Shown here piece by piece: positions 35,541-44,898 of a stretch of DNA of 64,000 bases. The notes below the pieces were generated by a model. That model was not told the DNA's origin and did not search any database. It saw only the letters and a list, made by a program, of their open reading frames with translations. The position numbers and the translations under genes are program-made. The DNA comes from Anammoximicrobium sp964486845 (lineage in GTDB: Bacteria > Planctomycetota > Planctomycetia > Pirellulales > Pirellulaceae), in NCBI GenBank assembly GCA_964486845.1, contig CAZAQY010000003.1, positions 36,103 through 100,102 on the forward strand, written 5' to 3'. Within the stretch, counting starts at the first letter, position 1; every line of letters begins with the position of its first letter.

Positions 35541-37406
35541 ATGTCCACCACCGCAGAAGCCTCGCTGAAGCCCCCTCGGACAGTTCGGGAATTGACCTCG
35601 GCAACCGTTCGCCTGGCCGGTGACTCCGGTGACGGGATGCAGTTGACCGGCAGCCAACTTACCAATACCTCGGCCTTGGCCGGCAACGACGTGGCTACGT
35701 TCCCGGATTACCCGGCGGAAATTCGCGCACCGAGGGGGACTCGGGCCGGGGTCAGCGGCTTTCAGGTGCAGTTCGCGTCGAGGGAGATCTTTACCCCCGG
35801 CGACCGGTTGAACGCCCTCGTGGCGATGAATCCTGCCGCGCTGGTGACGAACATCGCGGATCTGGAGCCGGGTGGGGTGCTGATTGTGAACGAAGACGCT
35901 TTCACCCCCAAGGACCTGAAACTGGCCAACCTGGGTCGTAATCCGCTGGAGGATGGCAGTCTGTCGAAGTATCGGGCTATTAAGGTGCCCATGTCCACGT
36001 TGACAAGAAAGGCCGTCGAGGACATTGGGTTGGGGCAGAAACTGGCTGACCGTTGCAAGAATTTCTTCGCGATGGGTCTGATCTACTGGCTGTACGGCCG
36101 CGACCTGGACGTCACGTTGCGTTTCAATCAAGACAAGTTTGGCGACAAGCCGCAGATTGCCCAGGCGAATGAGCGGGCACTGCGGGCCGGCTGGTACTAC
36201 GGCGAGACGACCGAAGCTTTCGACATCAGTTATCGGGTGGGGCCGGCCAAGCTGCAGCCCGGCCTGTACCGAAACATCATGGGCAACCAAGCCGTCGCGT
36301 GGGGCCTGATGGCTGCGGCCCGGCTCAGCGGCAAGGACTTGTTCTATGGTTCGTACCCGATCACCCCGGCCAGCGACATTTTGCACGAATTGAGCCGGCA
36401 CAAGAATTTTGGGGTGCGGACGCTTCAGGCCGAGGACGAAATTGCCGCGATTTGCGCCGTGATCGGCGCCGCGTTCGGCGGCGCCCTGGCAGCAACGGCT
36501 TCCAGCGGCCCCGGCATTGCTTTGAAGACCGAGGCCATGGGGTTGGGCCTGATGCTCGAACTGCCGATGTTGGTCATCAACGTCCAGCGTGGCGGTCCGA
36601 GCACGGGACTGCCGACCAAGACGGAGCAAGCCGACCTGCTGCAGGTGATGTTCGGACGCAACGGGGAATCGCCCTTGCCTGTCTTGGCCTGCCGCAGTCC
36701 GGCCGACTGTTTCGACGTAGTGCTGGAAGCCTGGCGGATCGCCGTACGCTACATGGTGCCGGTCATTATTCTCTCGGACGGCTACATCGCCAACGGCGCC
36801 GAACCGTGGCGCATCCCACGGTTTGAAGATCTGCCGAGAATCCCGGTCGAGCATCCGGGACCGAATCTGGATGACGAGCCGTTTCTTCCTTACCTGCGGG
36901 ACGAACGGATGTCGCGGCCTTGGGCGCTGCCGGGAACGCCGGGGCTGGAGCACCGGATTGGCGGGCTGGAGAAACAGCAGGTCACCGGCAACGTGAGCTA
37001 CGACGCGGACAATCACGAGTTCATGGTCAAGCTGCGGGCGCAAAAAGTGGAAAACATCGCGATGGACATTCCGCTGCAGGAGGTGTACGGACCGCAGGCC
37101 GGCGAGTTGCTGGTGCTGAGTTGGGGCGGCACGTATGGCGCGTGCGTGACGGCGGTCGAGCGATGCCAGGCCGAGGGGCTGTCGGTCGCTCATGCCCATC
37201 TCCGCTACCTCCATCCGTTCCCTGCCAATCTCGGCGAAGTTCTGGAGAACTTTGACCGGGTTTTGATTCCCGAGTGGAACATGGGCCAACTGGGGCTCTT
37301 GGTGCGTGCGAAATACCTGATCGATGCCCAGGGGCTGAACAAGGTCAAAGGCAAGCCGTTCCATGTGGAAGAAATCGTGACGGCGATTCGGCAACAACTG
37401 CAGTAA
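35541..37406 (+). CDS. korA: 2-oxoacid:ferredoxin oxidoreductase, fused gamma-alpha subunit (KorA-like)
   Basis: 621 residues. The first 200 or so form the gamma domain (VRLAGDSGDGMQLTGSQL; SGFQVQFASREIFTPGD). The rest is the alpha subunit with the pyrimidine-binding region YPITPASDILHEL, LQAEDEIAAICAVIGAAFGG and INVQRGGPSTGLPTKTEQAD. With KorB it oxidatively decarboxylates 2-oxoglutarate (or the reverse) using thiamine diphosphate, CoA and ferredoxin. The two-subunit form with no separate delta ferredoxin gene fits the bacterial KorAB type; the exact 2-oxoacid is inferred. The next gene starts 98 bases downstream on the same strand, with a hairpin between. Confidence 0.92.
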   Translation: MSTTAEASLKPPRTVRELTSATVRLAGDSGDGMQLTGSQLTNTSALAGNDVATFPDYPAEIRAPRGTRAGVSGFQVQFASREIFTPGDRLNALVAMNPAALVTNIADLEPGGVLIVNEDAFTPKDLKLANLGRNPLEDGSLSKYRAIKVPMSTLTRKAVEDIGLGQKLADRCKNFFAMGLIYWLYGRDLDVTLRFNQDKFGDKPQIAQANERALRAGWYYGETTEAFDISYRVGPAKLQPGLYRNIMGNQAVAWGLMAAARLSGKDLFYGSYPITPASDILHELSRHKNFGVRTLQAEDEIAAICAVIGAAFGGALAATASSGPGIALKTEAMGLGLMLELPMLVINVQRGGPSTGLPTKTEQADLLQVMFGRNGESPLPVLACRSPADCFDVVLEAWRIAVRYMVPVIILSDGYIANGAEPWRIPRFEDLPRIPVEHPGPNLDDEPFLPYLRDERMSRPWALPGTPGLEHRIGGLEKQQVTGNVSYDADNHEFMVKLRAQKVENIAMDIPLQEVYGPQAGELLVLSWGGTYGACVTAVERCQAEGLSVAHAHLRYLHPFPANLGEVLENFDRVLIPEWNMGQLGLLVRAKYLIDAQGLNKVKGKPFHVEEIVTAIRQQLQ

Positions 37407-37414
37407 CCCTCAAG

Positions 37415-37447
37415 GAAGCCCGGGCTTTCACGGACAAGTCGGGCTTC
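37415..37447 (+). terminator. Hairpin between korA and korB
   Basis: GAAGCCCG pairs with CGGGCTTC, with inner CTT/AAG pairs and a bulge. It is eight bases past the korA stop. There is no T-run after it, so partial termination or mRNA end protection is more likely than complete stopping, since korB must be made with korA. Confidence 0.4.
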
Positions 37448-37504
37448 TGATGATGCCAGCAGAATGGCTGCGCGCCGACACGCAGAAGTTAAAGGAAACC
37501 TATC

Positions 37505-38527
37505 ATGGCTATTGCGGAACTGCCCGTGCTCACCGCCGCGGATTTTGCCAGCGATCAAGACGTCCGCTGGTGCCCGGGCTGCGGCGACTACTCGATCCTC
37601 GCGCAGATGCGCAAGATGCTGCCCGGCTTGGGGATTCCTCGCGAGAAGATCGTGTTCATCTCGGGCATCGGTTGCTCCAGCCGGTTCCCCTACTACATGA
37701 ACTGCTTCGGCATCCATAGCATCCACGGCCGCGCGCCGGCGGTGGCCAGCGGCCTGGCGGCGGTCAACCCGGATCTCCAACTCTGGGTGATCACGGGCGA
37801 TGGCGACGGGTTGAGCATTGGCGGCAACCACTTGATGCACTGCATCCGCCGCAACATGGACATCAACATCGTCCTGTTTAACAACCGAATTTACGGCTTG
37901 ACCAAGGGCCAGTACTCGCCGACGACTCCGTTGGGGAAAGTGACCAAGAGCACGCCCATGGGAGCCATCGACAATCCCCTGCACCCAGTCTCCATCGCCA
38001 TCGGCTGCGAAGCGACCTTTGTGGCGCGTTCGATCGACGTCAACATCAAGCACCTGGGGATGGTTCTGGAACGGGCGGCAGATCACAAGGGAACGTCATT
38101 CATCGAAGTCTATCAGAACTGCGTCGTCTTCAACGATGGCGCTTTCAACTACGCGACGGACCGAGACGTCAAGGCCGATACGGTGCTGGAATTGGAGCAC
38201 GGCCGGCCGCTGATCTTCGGCAAGAACCGCGACAAGGGCATCCGCCTGAACGGCATGGACCCGGAAGTCGTCGAGCTAGGCAAGGGGATTTCCGAGGACG
38301 ATCTGCTGTTTCACGACGAGAAAGCCGCGGAGCCCAGCCTCGCGTACCTGCTGAGCCGGCTGCGTCACGAGGACGGATTCCCTGAGCCGATCGGGGTCTT
38401 TCGAGCCGTCGAGGCTCCGCGCTACGACGAAGAGCTGAATCGGCAAATCGAGCTGGCGCGAGCCAAGCGAGGCGAGGGGGATTTCAACAAGTTGTTCGCC
38501 TCTGGCGAGACTTGGACCGTGACCTGA
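37505..38527 (+). CDS. korB: 2-oxoacid:ferredoxin oxidoreductase, beta subunit (KorB-like)
   Basis: 340 residues carrying the thiamine diphosphate site and the iron-sulfur cluster cysteines. WCPGCGDYSILAQM holds two Cys; GIGCSSRFPYYMNCFGIH holds others. VITGDGDGLSIGGNH is the metal/diphosphate motif and IVLFNNRIYGLTKGQYSP the following conserved strand. YQNCVVFNDGAF near residue 200 is typical of KorB/PorB-type subunits. AAAGGA precedes the ATG by eight bases. It works as the partner of the upstream gamma-alpha subunit. Confidence 0.93.
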   Translation: MAIAELPVLTAADFASDQDVRWCPGCGDYSILAQMRKMLPGLGIPREKIVFISGIGCSSRFPYYMNCFGIHSIHGRAPAVASGLAAVNPDLQLWVITGDGDGLSIGGNHLMHCIRRNMDINIVLFNNRIYGLTKGQYSPTTPLGKVTKSTPMGAIDNPLHPVSIAIGCEATFVARSIDVNIKHLGMVLERAADHKGTSFIEVYQNCVVFNDGAFNYATDRDVKADTVLELEHGRPLIFGKNRDKGIRLNGMDPEVVELGKGISEDDLLFHDEKAAEPSLAYLLSRLRHEDGFPEPIGVFRAVEAPRYDEELNRQIELARAKRGEGDFNKLFASGETWTVT

Positions 38528-38550
38528 TGCCCTGTGCTTTCGGCGGACAC

Positions 38551-38594
38551 GACCGAGTTTGTCCGCGCGCGGGTCTGATTGCGGAAACTCGGTC
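38551..38594. terminator. Inverted repeat between convergent genes
   Basis: GACCGAGTTT (38551-38560) is perfectly repeated in inverse as AAACTCGGTC (38585-38594), with a GC-rich loop that can itself fold. It lies between the converging korB and the minus-strand 909-residue gene; a terminator role is inferred from position. Confidence 0.4.
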
Positions 38595-38622
38595 TGGACG
38601 CCGCGCGGCGAGGCCTCGTGCG

Positions 38623-41352
38623 TCAGGGCAAGCGCAGGCGAATCATGATCGCGCGTTGGCCGTCGGGCCCGTTGGCAGGCCGTGAGTTGCGACGGTCGCT
38701 GGAGTGCAGGTTGCTGGGCTCCCGCGCCGTCCGCACCGGCTCTTCGGCGGGCGGGCCGAGCGAAACGCTGAGCCAGCCGTCCCGGATCTCGAACTGATCG
38801 ACCCCCAAACCGGCCAGCCTGGAATCGGTTTGGAGCCGGTCGCCGACGAGTTCGATCGGCTGGTTCTGAGCGAAAACGCGGCTGAATATGCCACGCAGCG
38901 CGATCTGCTCCCGCAGATGCAGCCGTTTGCCGATCAGTTCGACGTACTGATCGCGGACGAGTTGGGCACCAAGCTGATCCGGCGTGCGGCGATAGTAGAC
39001 TCGCACCGTGAAGTTTCTCCAACGGTTGCCGCCCTGGGACAGTTCGGCCAGCGCCAACTGCAGGCGGACGCGCCCCTCCTGGAAGTCGACTCGCACCGGC
39101 GTCTCGTCAGCGAACTTGACGAACACGTCGTCCGGCATTTCCTCCGGCAGTCGCTCGTCGGCGAGTTTGAAGTGGGCGGCGATCTCCCGATCGAGTTGGC
39201 GGACGTTCACTCGTCGTCCCTCCCATTTCAGCTGTTGGAACAGGTTATTCAGGGCGGATTCATGGACTTGCAGTTGAAAGAGGCTGCCAGCCGGGGCGAG
39301 GTCCCGTGGCGTGTGGGCCGCCAACTGATCGTGCCCGGCCAGCCGGTAGCGGCCCGCCAGGCAGGCTTCCGTCGAGTGCATGTCCACGGCCAGGGGGTTG
39401 AGGGCAAGTTGCTGGAGGGGCACATAGAAGTGCTCGTGAAAACGCTTCTGCAACTGGTTCAATCGGCAACTCACCTCCGCGTCAATGCGGTCCGAGGCCG
39501 TGGCCGTGACTCGGTCTCTCACCTGTCGCTCCGCAGCGGGGGTCTCCGAACGATACCTTTCGATCGCGATAGCCCTGGCGAGATCGCCCAAGAGGGGCAC
39601 CGGATCCAACCTCGTCGTCACCTCGGACAGCTTGTTGGACGACTCGGCATCCGCCACGGCGGCTCGATGGTACCAGCCGAAGCGGTGAATGACGACCTCC
39701 TTGGCGGCCAGGAAGTTAGCGCTCCCGCGGCTGAAGAAGGTAGCCGCTCCGGCGTTGGATTGCGTTTCCGTGGCCACCTGTCCTTTGGCCATCAGGCCGA
39801 TCCGCCAACAATCCGAACTGGGCAGGAGGCAGACGCCGAGTTCGGTGAGCGTCTCGCTGCAGCCCGTGGTGTACGCGCCCTGAATGATCTCATCGACGCG
39901 TTCCGCCACAGGCTCGGGCGGAGGCAACATCCGCTCCAGGAACGACCGGCTGAGCGTGACACGCAGATTGGCGTTGCGGTAATTGACGTCGATCCGCCGC
40001 CCGAGTTCAGCGATGGCCGGGGCGTCGGCCCATCGCAGAATCTGCTGAGCCGCCGCCACATGGAGGGCCGCCTCCGGCAACCGCTCGTGCTCATACCGTT
40101 CCAGTTCGTTTAGCAAACGCAGGTAGTCGACGGGCTCGGTCGCCAGGTGCCGCAACTGACGCAGGTACTCCGCGCAGACGCTTTCCTGGAGGAATGTTTG
40201 CTGCTTGGGAGCGAGCACGCTGTAGTCCGTGCGCAGCAAGATCCGCTTGGCGAGGTTGCGGCTGGCGACGGTGTCCGAGGCCGGATGGCCGAAGAATTGG
40301 CCTTGCGCTTCGGACATCAACAAGTAGCGGCGCCAGCTTTCGCCGTTGGCATCGGTCAGCAGCCTGGCGGCCAGCTTGTCGTATGCCTGTCGTAGACCTC
40401 TCGAATCTTGGACGGTTGCGGCGGCGGGCGGACTCGACGATGCGATCGCGTAGACCTGTTCCCAGATGTCGAGACGCCGTTTTAGCCCCCAAGCAGTTCG
40501 CGTCCACTCGGAGCGTACTGCCTGTTTGGGGGTTGTGTTTGCACGCTGCAGGCCCTCTTCGGCCAAGCGGCGGAGTGCGGGAATCAGGATACCGACCTCC
40601 GTCGCGGCGAGGGACTCGAAAGAACTTAACCGCTCCAATCGTCGCAGAACGGCCTCGCACCAACTGGCGCATGGAGCATTCTCGGTCAACGCGTGCAGGC
40701 GGCCTGCCAACTCCGTGGGGTAGGGCCAGTGCGGCAACAATCCCGTGCTGGCGGAGAGCGTTTGCCGCAGCGCAGGGGATGCCTCCAGCCGGTCCGGCCT
40801 CTGCTCCAGACGCGTGCCCGGAGGATTGCCCGCGCTGCTCGACACACTCGGCCCCTGGGCGTTGCAAGACACAGACGAAGCGGGGCTGCCCGGCTCGATT
40901 TCGGCGCCCGGCATTGCCCTGCCTCGGCGGTCAACAGCGTAGCCGACAGCAGGCGTAGCCTTTTCCCGAGATAACGCCGCCTCTAGCGTGCGAAGGCCAC
41001 GCGGCGTGATGCTCTGAGCGACGGGAGGTGAACTGAAGGCGTCTTCTGCAAGTATCGTCTTGGTCGGCAACGGCTCCAAGTCCGGTTTCGGCGTTTCCGG
41101 ATAGGCAGCTTCGGGTTCGGTTTCTGCGAGATTCGGTTCTGCGGGGGTTGCGAGCCGCGGCGGGGCGGTCGCAACTGGCTGACGGGACTGGGGTTCGGCC
41201 GCCAGCTGCAGGCGTGCCAGACGCGACTCCGACGGCTGGAGAGGTCGGCTGTCCCAGTGACTCCACTCTCGTGGAGCGAGGGCACTCAGCCAGAACAGGA
41301 CCACAACCAGCGCGAGCAACAGCCACACGGATGCAGAACAATTCCGCTTCAT
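38623..41352 (-). CDS. Large N-terminally anchored protein of unknown function
   Basis: 909 residues. One membrane helix at the N-terminus (VWLLLALVVVLFWLSALAP) is followed by a Pro/Glu-rich linker to about residue 150, then a long helical middle and a C-terminal part with probable beta strands (FTVRVYYRRTPDQLGAQLV; FEIRDGWLSVSLGPP). I do not recognise a family. Two tracts carry Leu/Arg-rich helices (LRRLERLSSFESLA; YLRLLNELERYEHERLP). The topology places the bulk in the periplasm. The ATG at 41352 has no strong ribosome site. It stands alone on the minus strand between korB and cysD, with no partner to hint at a role. Confidence 0.7.
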   Translation of the reverse strand: MKRNCSASVWLLLALVVVLFWLSALAPREWSHWDSRPLQPSESRLARLQLAAEPQSRQPVATAPPRLATPAEPNLAETEPEAAYPETPKPDLEPLPTKTILAEDAFSSPPVAQSITPRGLRTLEAALSREKATPAVGYAVDRRGRAMPGAEIEPGSPASSVSCNAQGPSVSSSAGNPPGTRLEQRPDRLEASPALRQTLSASTGLLPHWPYPTELAGRLHALTENAPCASWCEAVLRRLERLSSFESLAATEVGILIPALRRLAEEGLQRANTTPKQAVRSEWTRTAWGLKRRLDIWEQVYAIASSSPPAAATVQDSRGLRQAYDKLAARLLTDANGESWRRYLLMSEAQGQFFGHPASDTVASRNLAKRILLRTDYSVLAPKQQTFLQESVCAEYLRQLRHLATEPVDYLRLLNELERYEHERLPEAALHVAAAQQILRWADAPAIAELGRRIDVNYRNANLRVTLSRSFLERMLPPPEPVAERVDEIIQGAYTTGCSETLTELGVCLLPSSDCWRIGLMAKGQVATETQSNAGAATFFSRGSANFLAAKEVVIHRFGWYHRAAVADAESSNKLSEVTTRLDPVPLLGDLARAIAIERYRSETPAAERQVRDRVTATASDRIDAEVSCRLNQLQKRFHEHFYVPLQQLALNPLAVDMHSTEACLAGRYRLAGHDQLAAHTPRDLAPAGSLFQLQVHESALNNLFQQLKWEGRRVNVRQLDREIAAHFKLADERLPEEMPDDVFVKFADETPVRVDFQEGRVRLQLALAELSQGGNRWRNFTVRVYYRRTPDQLGAQLVRDQYVELIGKRLHLREQIALRGIFSRVFAQNQPIELVGDRLQTDSRLAGLGVDQFEIRDGWLSVSLGPPAEEPVRTAREPSNLHSSDRRNSRPANGPDGQRAIMIRLRLP

Positions 41353-41697
41353 GAGAATTGGACAGACCGAAAGGTGTGTGAATCGTCGGCAGGTTTCACC
41401 GGCACGAGTCGAACAGTGGCAGAACTAGATCGTAAGATCGGTATTTTGGGTGCATCGAGTAGAACCAGACTTTCCGCTAGCCGAGCAGGTCGCCGGCGCA
41501 TTTCCGGACTGGCTGTAAACCTGTGCGGATTCTGCCGAAAACACGAAGCGGGCAGAGTTTGTGCATCAGGTGCCCTTTCTGGTCTGGGGAAAAAAGTGTC
41601 TAATCAGGCGATCGTGAGAACTGCTGAGACCCGCAGATCACTGCAGCGACCGCTCAGCTGGACGGGTGTCCCTTCCTCGATTGCAACCAGAGCCCGC
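41353..41697. other. Intergenic region upstream of cysD
   Basis: 345 bases between divergent genes. The cysD frame stays open through the whole region, but the translated sequence has no similarity to CysD or anything I know, and it is antisense to the 909-residue gene beyond 41352. No riboswitch or clear promoter was recognised; TCTAAT at about 41599 is a possible -10. Confidence 0.4.
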
Positions 41698-42606
41698 ATG
41701 TCAGGTTACAACCTTACGCACTTGAAGCAGTTGGAAGCGGAGAGCATCCACATCATCCGCGAAGTCGCTTCCGAGTTCGACAATCCGGTGATGCTGTACT
41801 CCATTGGCAAAGATTCGTCCGTGATGGTCCAGTTGGCGATGAAAGCCTTCTATCCGGCAAAGCCGCCGTTCCCCTTGATGCACGTGGACACCACCTGGAA
41901 GTTTCAGGACATGTACGCGTTCCGGGAGAACTACGCCAAGAAGGAGTTGGGGCTGACCGTCCTGACCTACGTCAACGAGGAAGGGCTGAAATTGGGCTTG
42001 AACCCGTTCGAACAGAGCGGCAAACATACGACGGTGATGAAGACGGAGGCGCTCAAGCAGGCGTTGGAGAAATACAAGTTCGGCGCCGCGTTTGGCGGCG
42101 CACGGCGGGACGAGGAAAAGTCGCGAGCCAAGGAACGCGTGTTTTCGTTCCGAGATCGCTTCCATCGCTGGGACCCCAAAAACCAGCGGCCCGAATTGTG
42201 GAACCTGTACAACACGCGCATCAACAAGGGCGAAAGCATCCGGGTTTTCCCGCTGTCCAATTGGACCGAACTGGACGTGTGGCAGTACATCCATCTGGAG
42301 CGGATTCCCATCGTCCCCTTATACTTCGCCGCCGAGCGGCCCGTGGTGGTCCGTGACGGCAATCTCATCCTGGTCGATGACAAGCGACTGCAGTTGTTGC
42401 CGGGCGAGAAGCCGCAGATGAGGATGGTCCGCTTCCGCACCCTGGGGTGTTATCCCCTGACCGGCGCCGTGCCATCGACGGCCACCACGCTCCCGCAGAT
42501 CATCCAGGAGATGCTGCTCTGCAAGACCTCCGAGCGGCAGGGCCGGGTCATCGACAACGACGAGGAAGGCTCGATGGAAGACAAGAAGCGGGAAGGGTAT
42601 TTCTGA
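41698..42606 (+). CDS. cysD: Sulfate adenylyltransferase small subunit
   Basis: 302 residues, the normal CysD length. It forms adenosine 5'-phosphosulfate from ATP and sulfate with the GTPase subunit CysN. The start codon at 41698 begins the canonical order: LTHLKQLEAESIHIIREVAS, the PP-loop YSIGKDSSVMVQLA, then FPLMHVDTTWKFQDMY, FGGARRDEEKSRAKER, VFPLSNWTELDVWQYI and the C-terminal RTLGCYPLTGA. A much longer in-frame start upstream is not credible. The next gene, cysNC, begins 238 bases downstream on the same strand. Confidence 0.96.
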   Translation: MSGYNLTHLKQLEAESIHIIREVASEFDNPVMLYSIGKDSSVMVQLAMKAFYPAKPPFPLMHVDTTWKFQDMYAFRENYAKKELGLTVLTYVNEEGLKLGLNPFEQSGKHTTVMKTEALKQALEKYKFGAAFGGARRDEEKSRAKERVFSFRDRFHRWDPKNQRPELWNLYNTRINKGESIRVFPLSNWTELDVWQYIHLERIPIVPLYFAAERPVVVRDGNLILVDDKRLQLLPGEKPQMRMVRFRTLGCYPLTGAVPSTATTLPQIIQEMLLCKTSERQGRVIDNDEEGSMEDKKREGYF

Positions 42607-42703
42607 CCCGGAGACGGAGTGGCGACGGACGTGGCGGCCGCTCTGCAGCCGCAACTCGCCGTGGTTCTGGGAGAGGAGACGACAGCTGAGTTCCGCGGCA
42701 ATC

Positions 42704-42790
42704 GTGTTTGAAGAACGGGTGCGGGTCCTCGCGAATATCTGCAGTCTGCAGGAATTCCGCCGTTGGGCGCACTCGGACGCATTTCCGGAG
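42704..42790 (+). pseudogene. Fragment of a Uma2-family (DUF820) gene
   Basis: The segment translating to SLQEFRRWAHSDAFPE resembles the conserved N-terminus of Uma2-family restriction-fold proteins that are abundant in planctomycetes and cyanobacteria. Similarity ends after about 30 residues. The frame then runs into the start of cysNC without the DGE and PD-D/E-x-K-type residues. I treat it as a relic of an inserted gene; recognition is from memory of the family. Confidence 0.35.
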
Positions 42791-42844
42791 ACCGTCCCCG
42801 ACTTGATCACAAGACTATTTGACCGGAGCGAGAAATCACCGCCT

Positions 42845-44782
42845 ATGTCCCATCACTCGGACCTGATCGCCACCGACATCGACGCCTATCTGGCCGAGCA
42901 CGAGCGCAAGGAGTTGCTGCGCTTCCTCACGTGCGGCAGCGTGGACGACGGCAAGAGCACGCTGATCGGACGGCTGTTCTACGACTCGAAGATGATCTAC
43001 GAGGACACGCTGCGAGCCTTGGAGCGGGACTCGGCCGTCCACGGCACCACCGGCGGCGGGTTCGATCCGGCGCTGTTCACCGACGGCCTCAAGGCGGAAC
43101 GCGAACAGGGGATCACGATCGACGTCGCGTACCGTTACTTCTCCACCGCCAAACGCAAGTTCATCATCGCCGACACGCCGGGACACGAGCAGTACACGCG
43201 CAATATGGCCACCGGGGCCTCGACTTGCGATCTGGCGATCATCCTGGTGGACGCCCGCAACGGGGTCGTGACCCAGACGCGACGGCACAGCTTTATCGTC
43301 ACGCTGTTGGGCATCAAGCACGTCCTGGTGGCGATCAACAAGATGGACCTGGTGGGCTTCAGCGAGGATGTCTTCGAGAAGATCCGGGCGGACTACAAGG
43401 ACTTCGCCGCCCGCCTGGAAGTCTCCGATGTGCACTTCATCCCGATCTCGGCGCTCCAGGGCGACAACGTCGTCGATCCCAGTCCGAACATGCCCTGGTA
43501 CCGGGGCAGCACGCTGATGAACTTCCTGAATTCGGTCTACATCGGATCGGACCGCAACATGGAGGATTTCCGCTTTCCGGTCCAGTACGTGAACCGGCCG
43601 CACCTGGACTTCCGCGGCTTCTGCGGCACCATCGCTTCAGGCATCGTCCGTCGCGGCGACGAAGTGATGGCCCTGCCCTCGCGGAAAACGAGCCGTATCA
43701 AGTCGATTGTCACCTTCGACGGCGAACTCGACGAGGCGTTTTGCCCCCAAGCCGTCGCGCTGACCCTGGAAGACGAGATCGACATCAGCCGCGGCGACAT
43801 GATTGTCCGCCCCGGCAACGTGCCGAAACTCGAACAGCGGTTCGACGCCATGCTGGTCTGGATGGCCGAACAGCCGATGGTCACCGGCAAGCCGTACCTG
43901 TTCAAACAGACGACCAAGATGGTCACCGGCTCGATCGACGTCCTGCGCTACCGCGTGGACGTGAACACGCTCCACCGCCAGGACGCCTCGTCGCTCCGCT
44001 TGAACGAAATCGGCCGTTGCGCCGTCACCCTGACCGAGCCGATTGCGTACGACGACTACCGCCGCAACCGGGTCACGGGCGCCTTCATCGTCATCGACCG
44101 GATCACCAACGGCACCCTGGGCGCCGGGATGATCTTGGCGCGGGCCACTGGCGATCAGCGGCACGACCACTGGGACGACGCCCCGCTGGCCCGGACGCTG
44201 CACAGCCAGCACAGCAACGTGACGGGGGAGGAGCGTGCCTCGCGATTCGGCCAAACCGCCGTTACCATCCTGCTGACCGGATTGACGGGCTCGGGGAAAT
44301 CCAGCATCGCGTGTGCCCTGGAACGTCGTTTGTTCGACGTCGGGCAGGCCAGCGTCGTGCTCGACGGCCAGAACATGCGGCTGGGAATCAGCCGGGACCT
44401 GGGGTTCACGGCGGAGGACCGCTCCGAGAATTTGCGGCGTAGTGCCGAAGTTGCCAAACTGATGAACGACGCCGGCTTGATCTGTATCGGAGCCTTCGTG
44501 GCGCCCAGCGAAGAGGTGCGCCAACGGGCGGCGCAGGTGATCGGCGCCGAGCGATTCCTGGTCGTGTACCTCAGCGCCCCCGTCGAAGTCTGCCGCCAGC
44601 GCGACCAGCGCGGACAGTACGTCAAGGCGGACACCGGCGAGATCGCCAGCTTCCCCGGCGTGTCGTCCACCTACGAACCGCCCCTCACGCCGGACTTGGT
44701 CCTGCCGACGCACGAGTTGAACGTCGAGGATTGCGTCGATCACATCCTGGAGATGCTGCGGCAGAAGAGCGTCATTCGATGA
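42845..44782 (+). CDS. cysNC: Bifunctional sulfate adenylyltransferase GTPase subunit / APS kinase
   Basis: 645 residues. The N-terminal 430 or so are the CysN GTPase: P-loop GSVDDGKSTLIGRL, switch II DTPGHEQYTRNMATGAS, and NKMDL, followed by two beta-barrel domains. The C-terminal 190 residues are an APS kinase (CysC) with P-loop GLTGSGKSSIACAL, DLGFTAEDRSEN and GAFVAPSEEVR. With CysD it makes APS and then PAPS for assimilation or sulfation. The kinase usually reads Asp-Gly-Asp-Asn; here it is DGQNMRLGI, a variant I recall from other CysNC fusions. The ATG at 42845 fits the domain start; a GTG 141 bases upstream in the same frame belongs to a Uma2-like fragment. Confidence 0.94.
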   Translation: MSHHSDLIATDIDAYLAEHERKELLRFLTCGSVDDGKSTLIGRLFYDSKMIYEDTLRALERDSAVHGTTGGGFDPALFTDGLKAEREQGITIDVAYRYFSTAKRKFIIADTPGHEQYTRNMATGASTCDLAIILVDARNGVVTQTRRHSFIVTLLGIKHVLVAINKMDLVGFSEDVFEKIRADYKDFAARLEVSDVHFIPISALQGDNVVDPSPNMPWYRGSTLMNFLNSVYIGSDRNMEDFRFPVQYVNRPHLDFRGFCGTIASGIVRRGDEVMALPSRKTSRIKSIVTFDGELDEAFCPQAVALTLEDEIDISRGDMIVRPGNVPKLEQRFDAMLVWMAEQPMVTGKPYLFKQTTKMVTGSIDVLRYRVDVNTLHRQDASSLRLNEIGRCAVTLTEPIAYDDYRRNRVTGAFIVIDRITNGTLGAGMILARATGDQRHDHWDDAPLARTLHSQHSNVTGEERASRFGQTAVTILLTGLTGSGKSSIACALERRLFDVGQASVVLDGQNMRLGISRDLGFTAEDRSENLRRSAEVAKLMNDAGLICIGAFVAPSEEVRQRAAQVIGAERFLVVYLSAPVEVCRQRDQRGQYVKADTGEIASFPGVSSTYEPPLTPDLVLPTHELNVEDCVDHILEMLRQKSVIR

Positions 44783-44898
44783 TCCACGGCTGCCCTGTTT
44801 TGACCTGGTCGCAAATCTGGTAAGATACGGGCCGCTTGGCTTCTCCCGCCGGGGATGCCCTTTCGACGTGGATGGTCTTCGAACCTGGGAGCAGCATC

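Noticed and set aside
35511..37397. Open minus-strand frame of 628 codons
   Set aside because: It is a shadow of korA, whose motifs are clear on the plus strand.
41257..41697. A longer cysD start
   Set aside because: The extension has no CysD similarity and overlaps the 909-residue gene antisense; CysD proteins begin at the LTHLKQLEAE segment.
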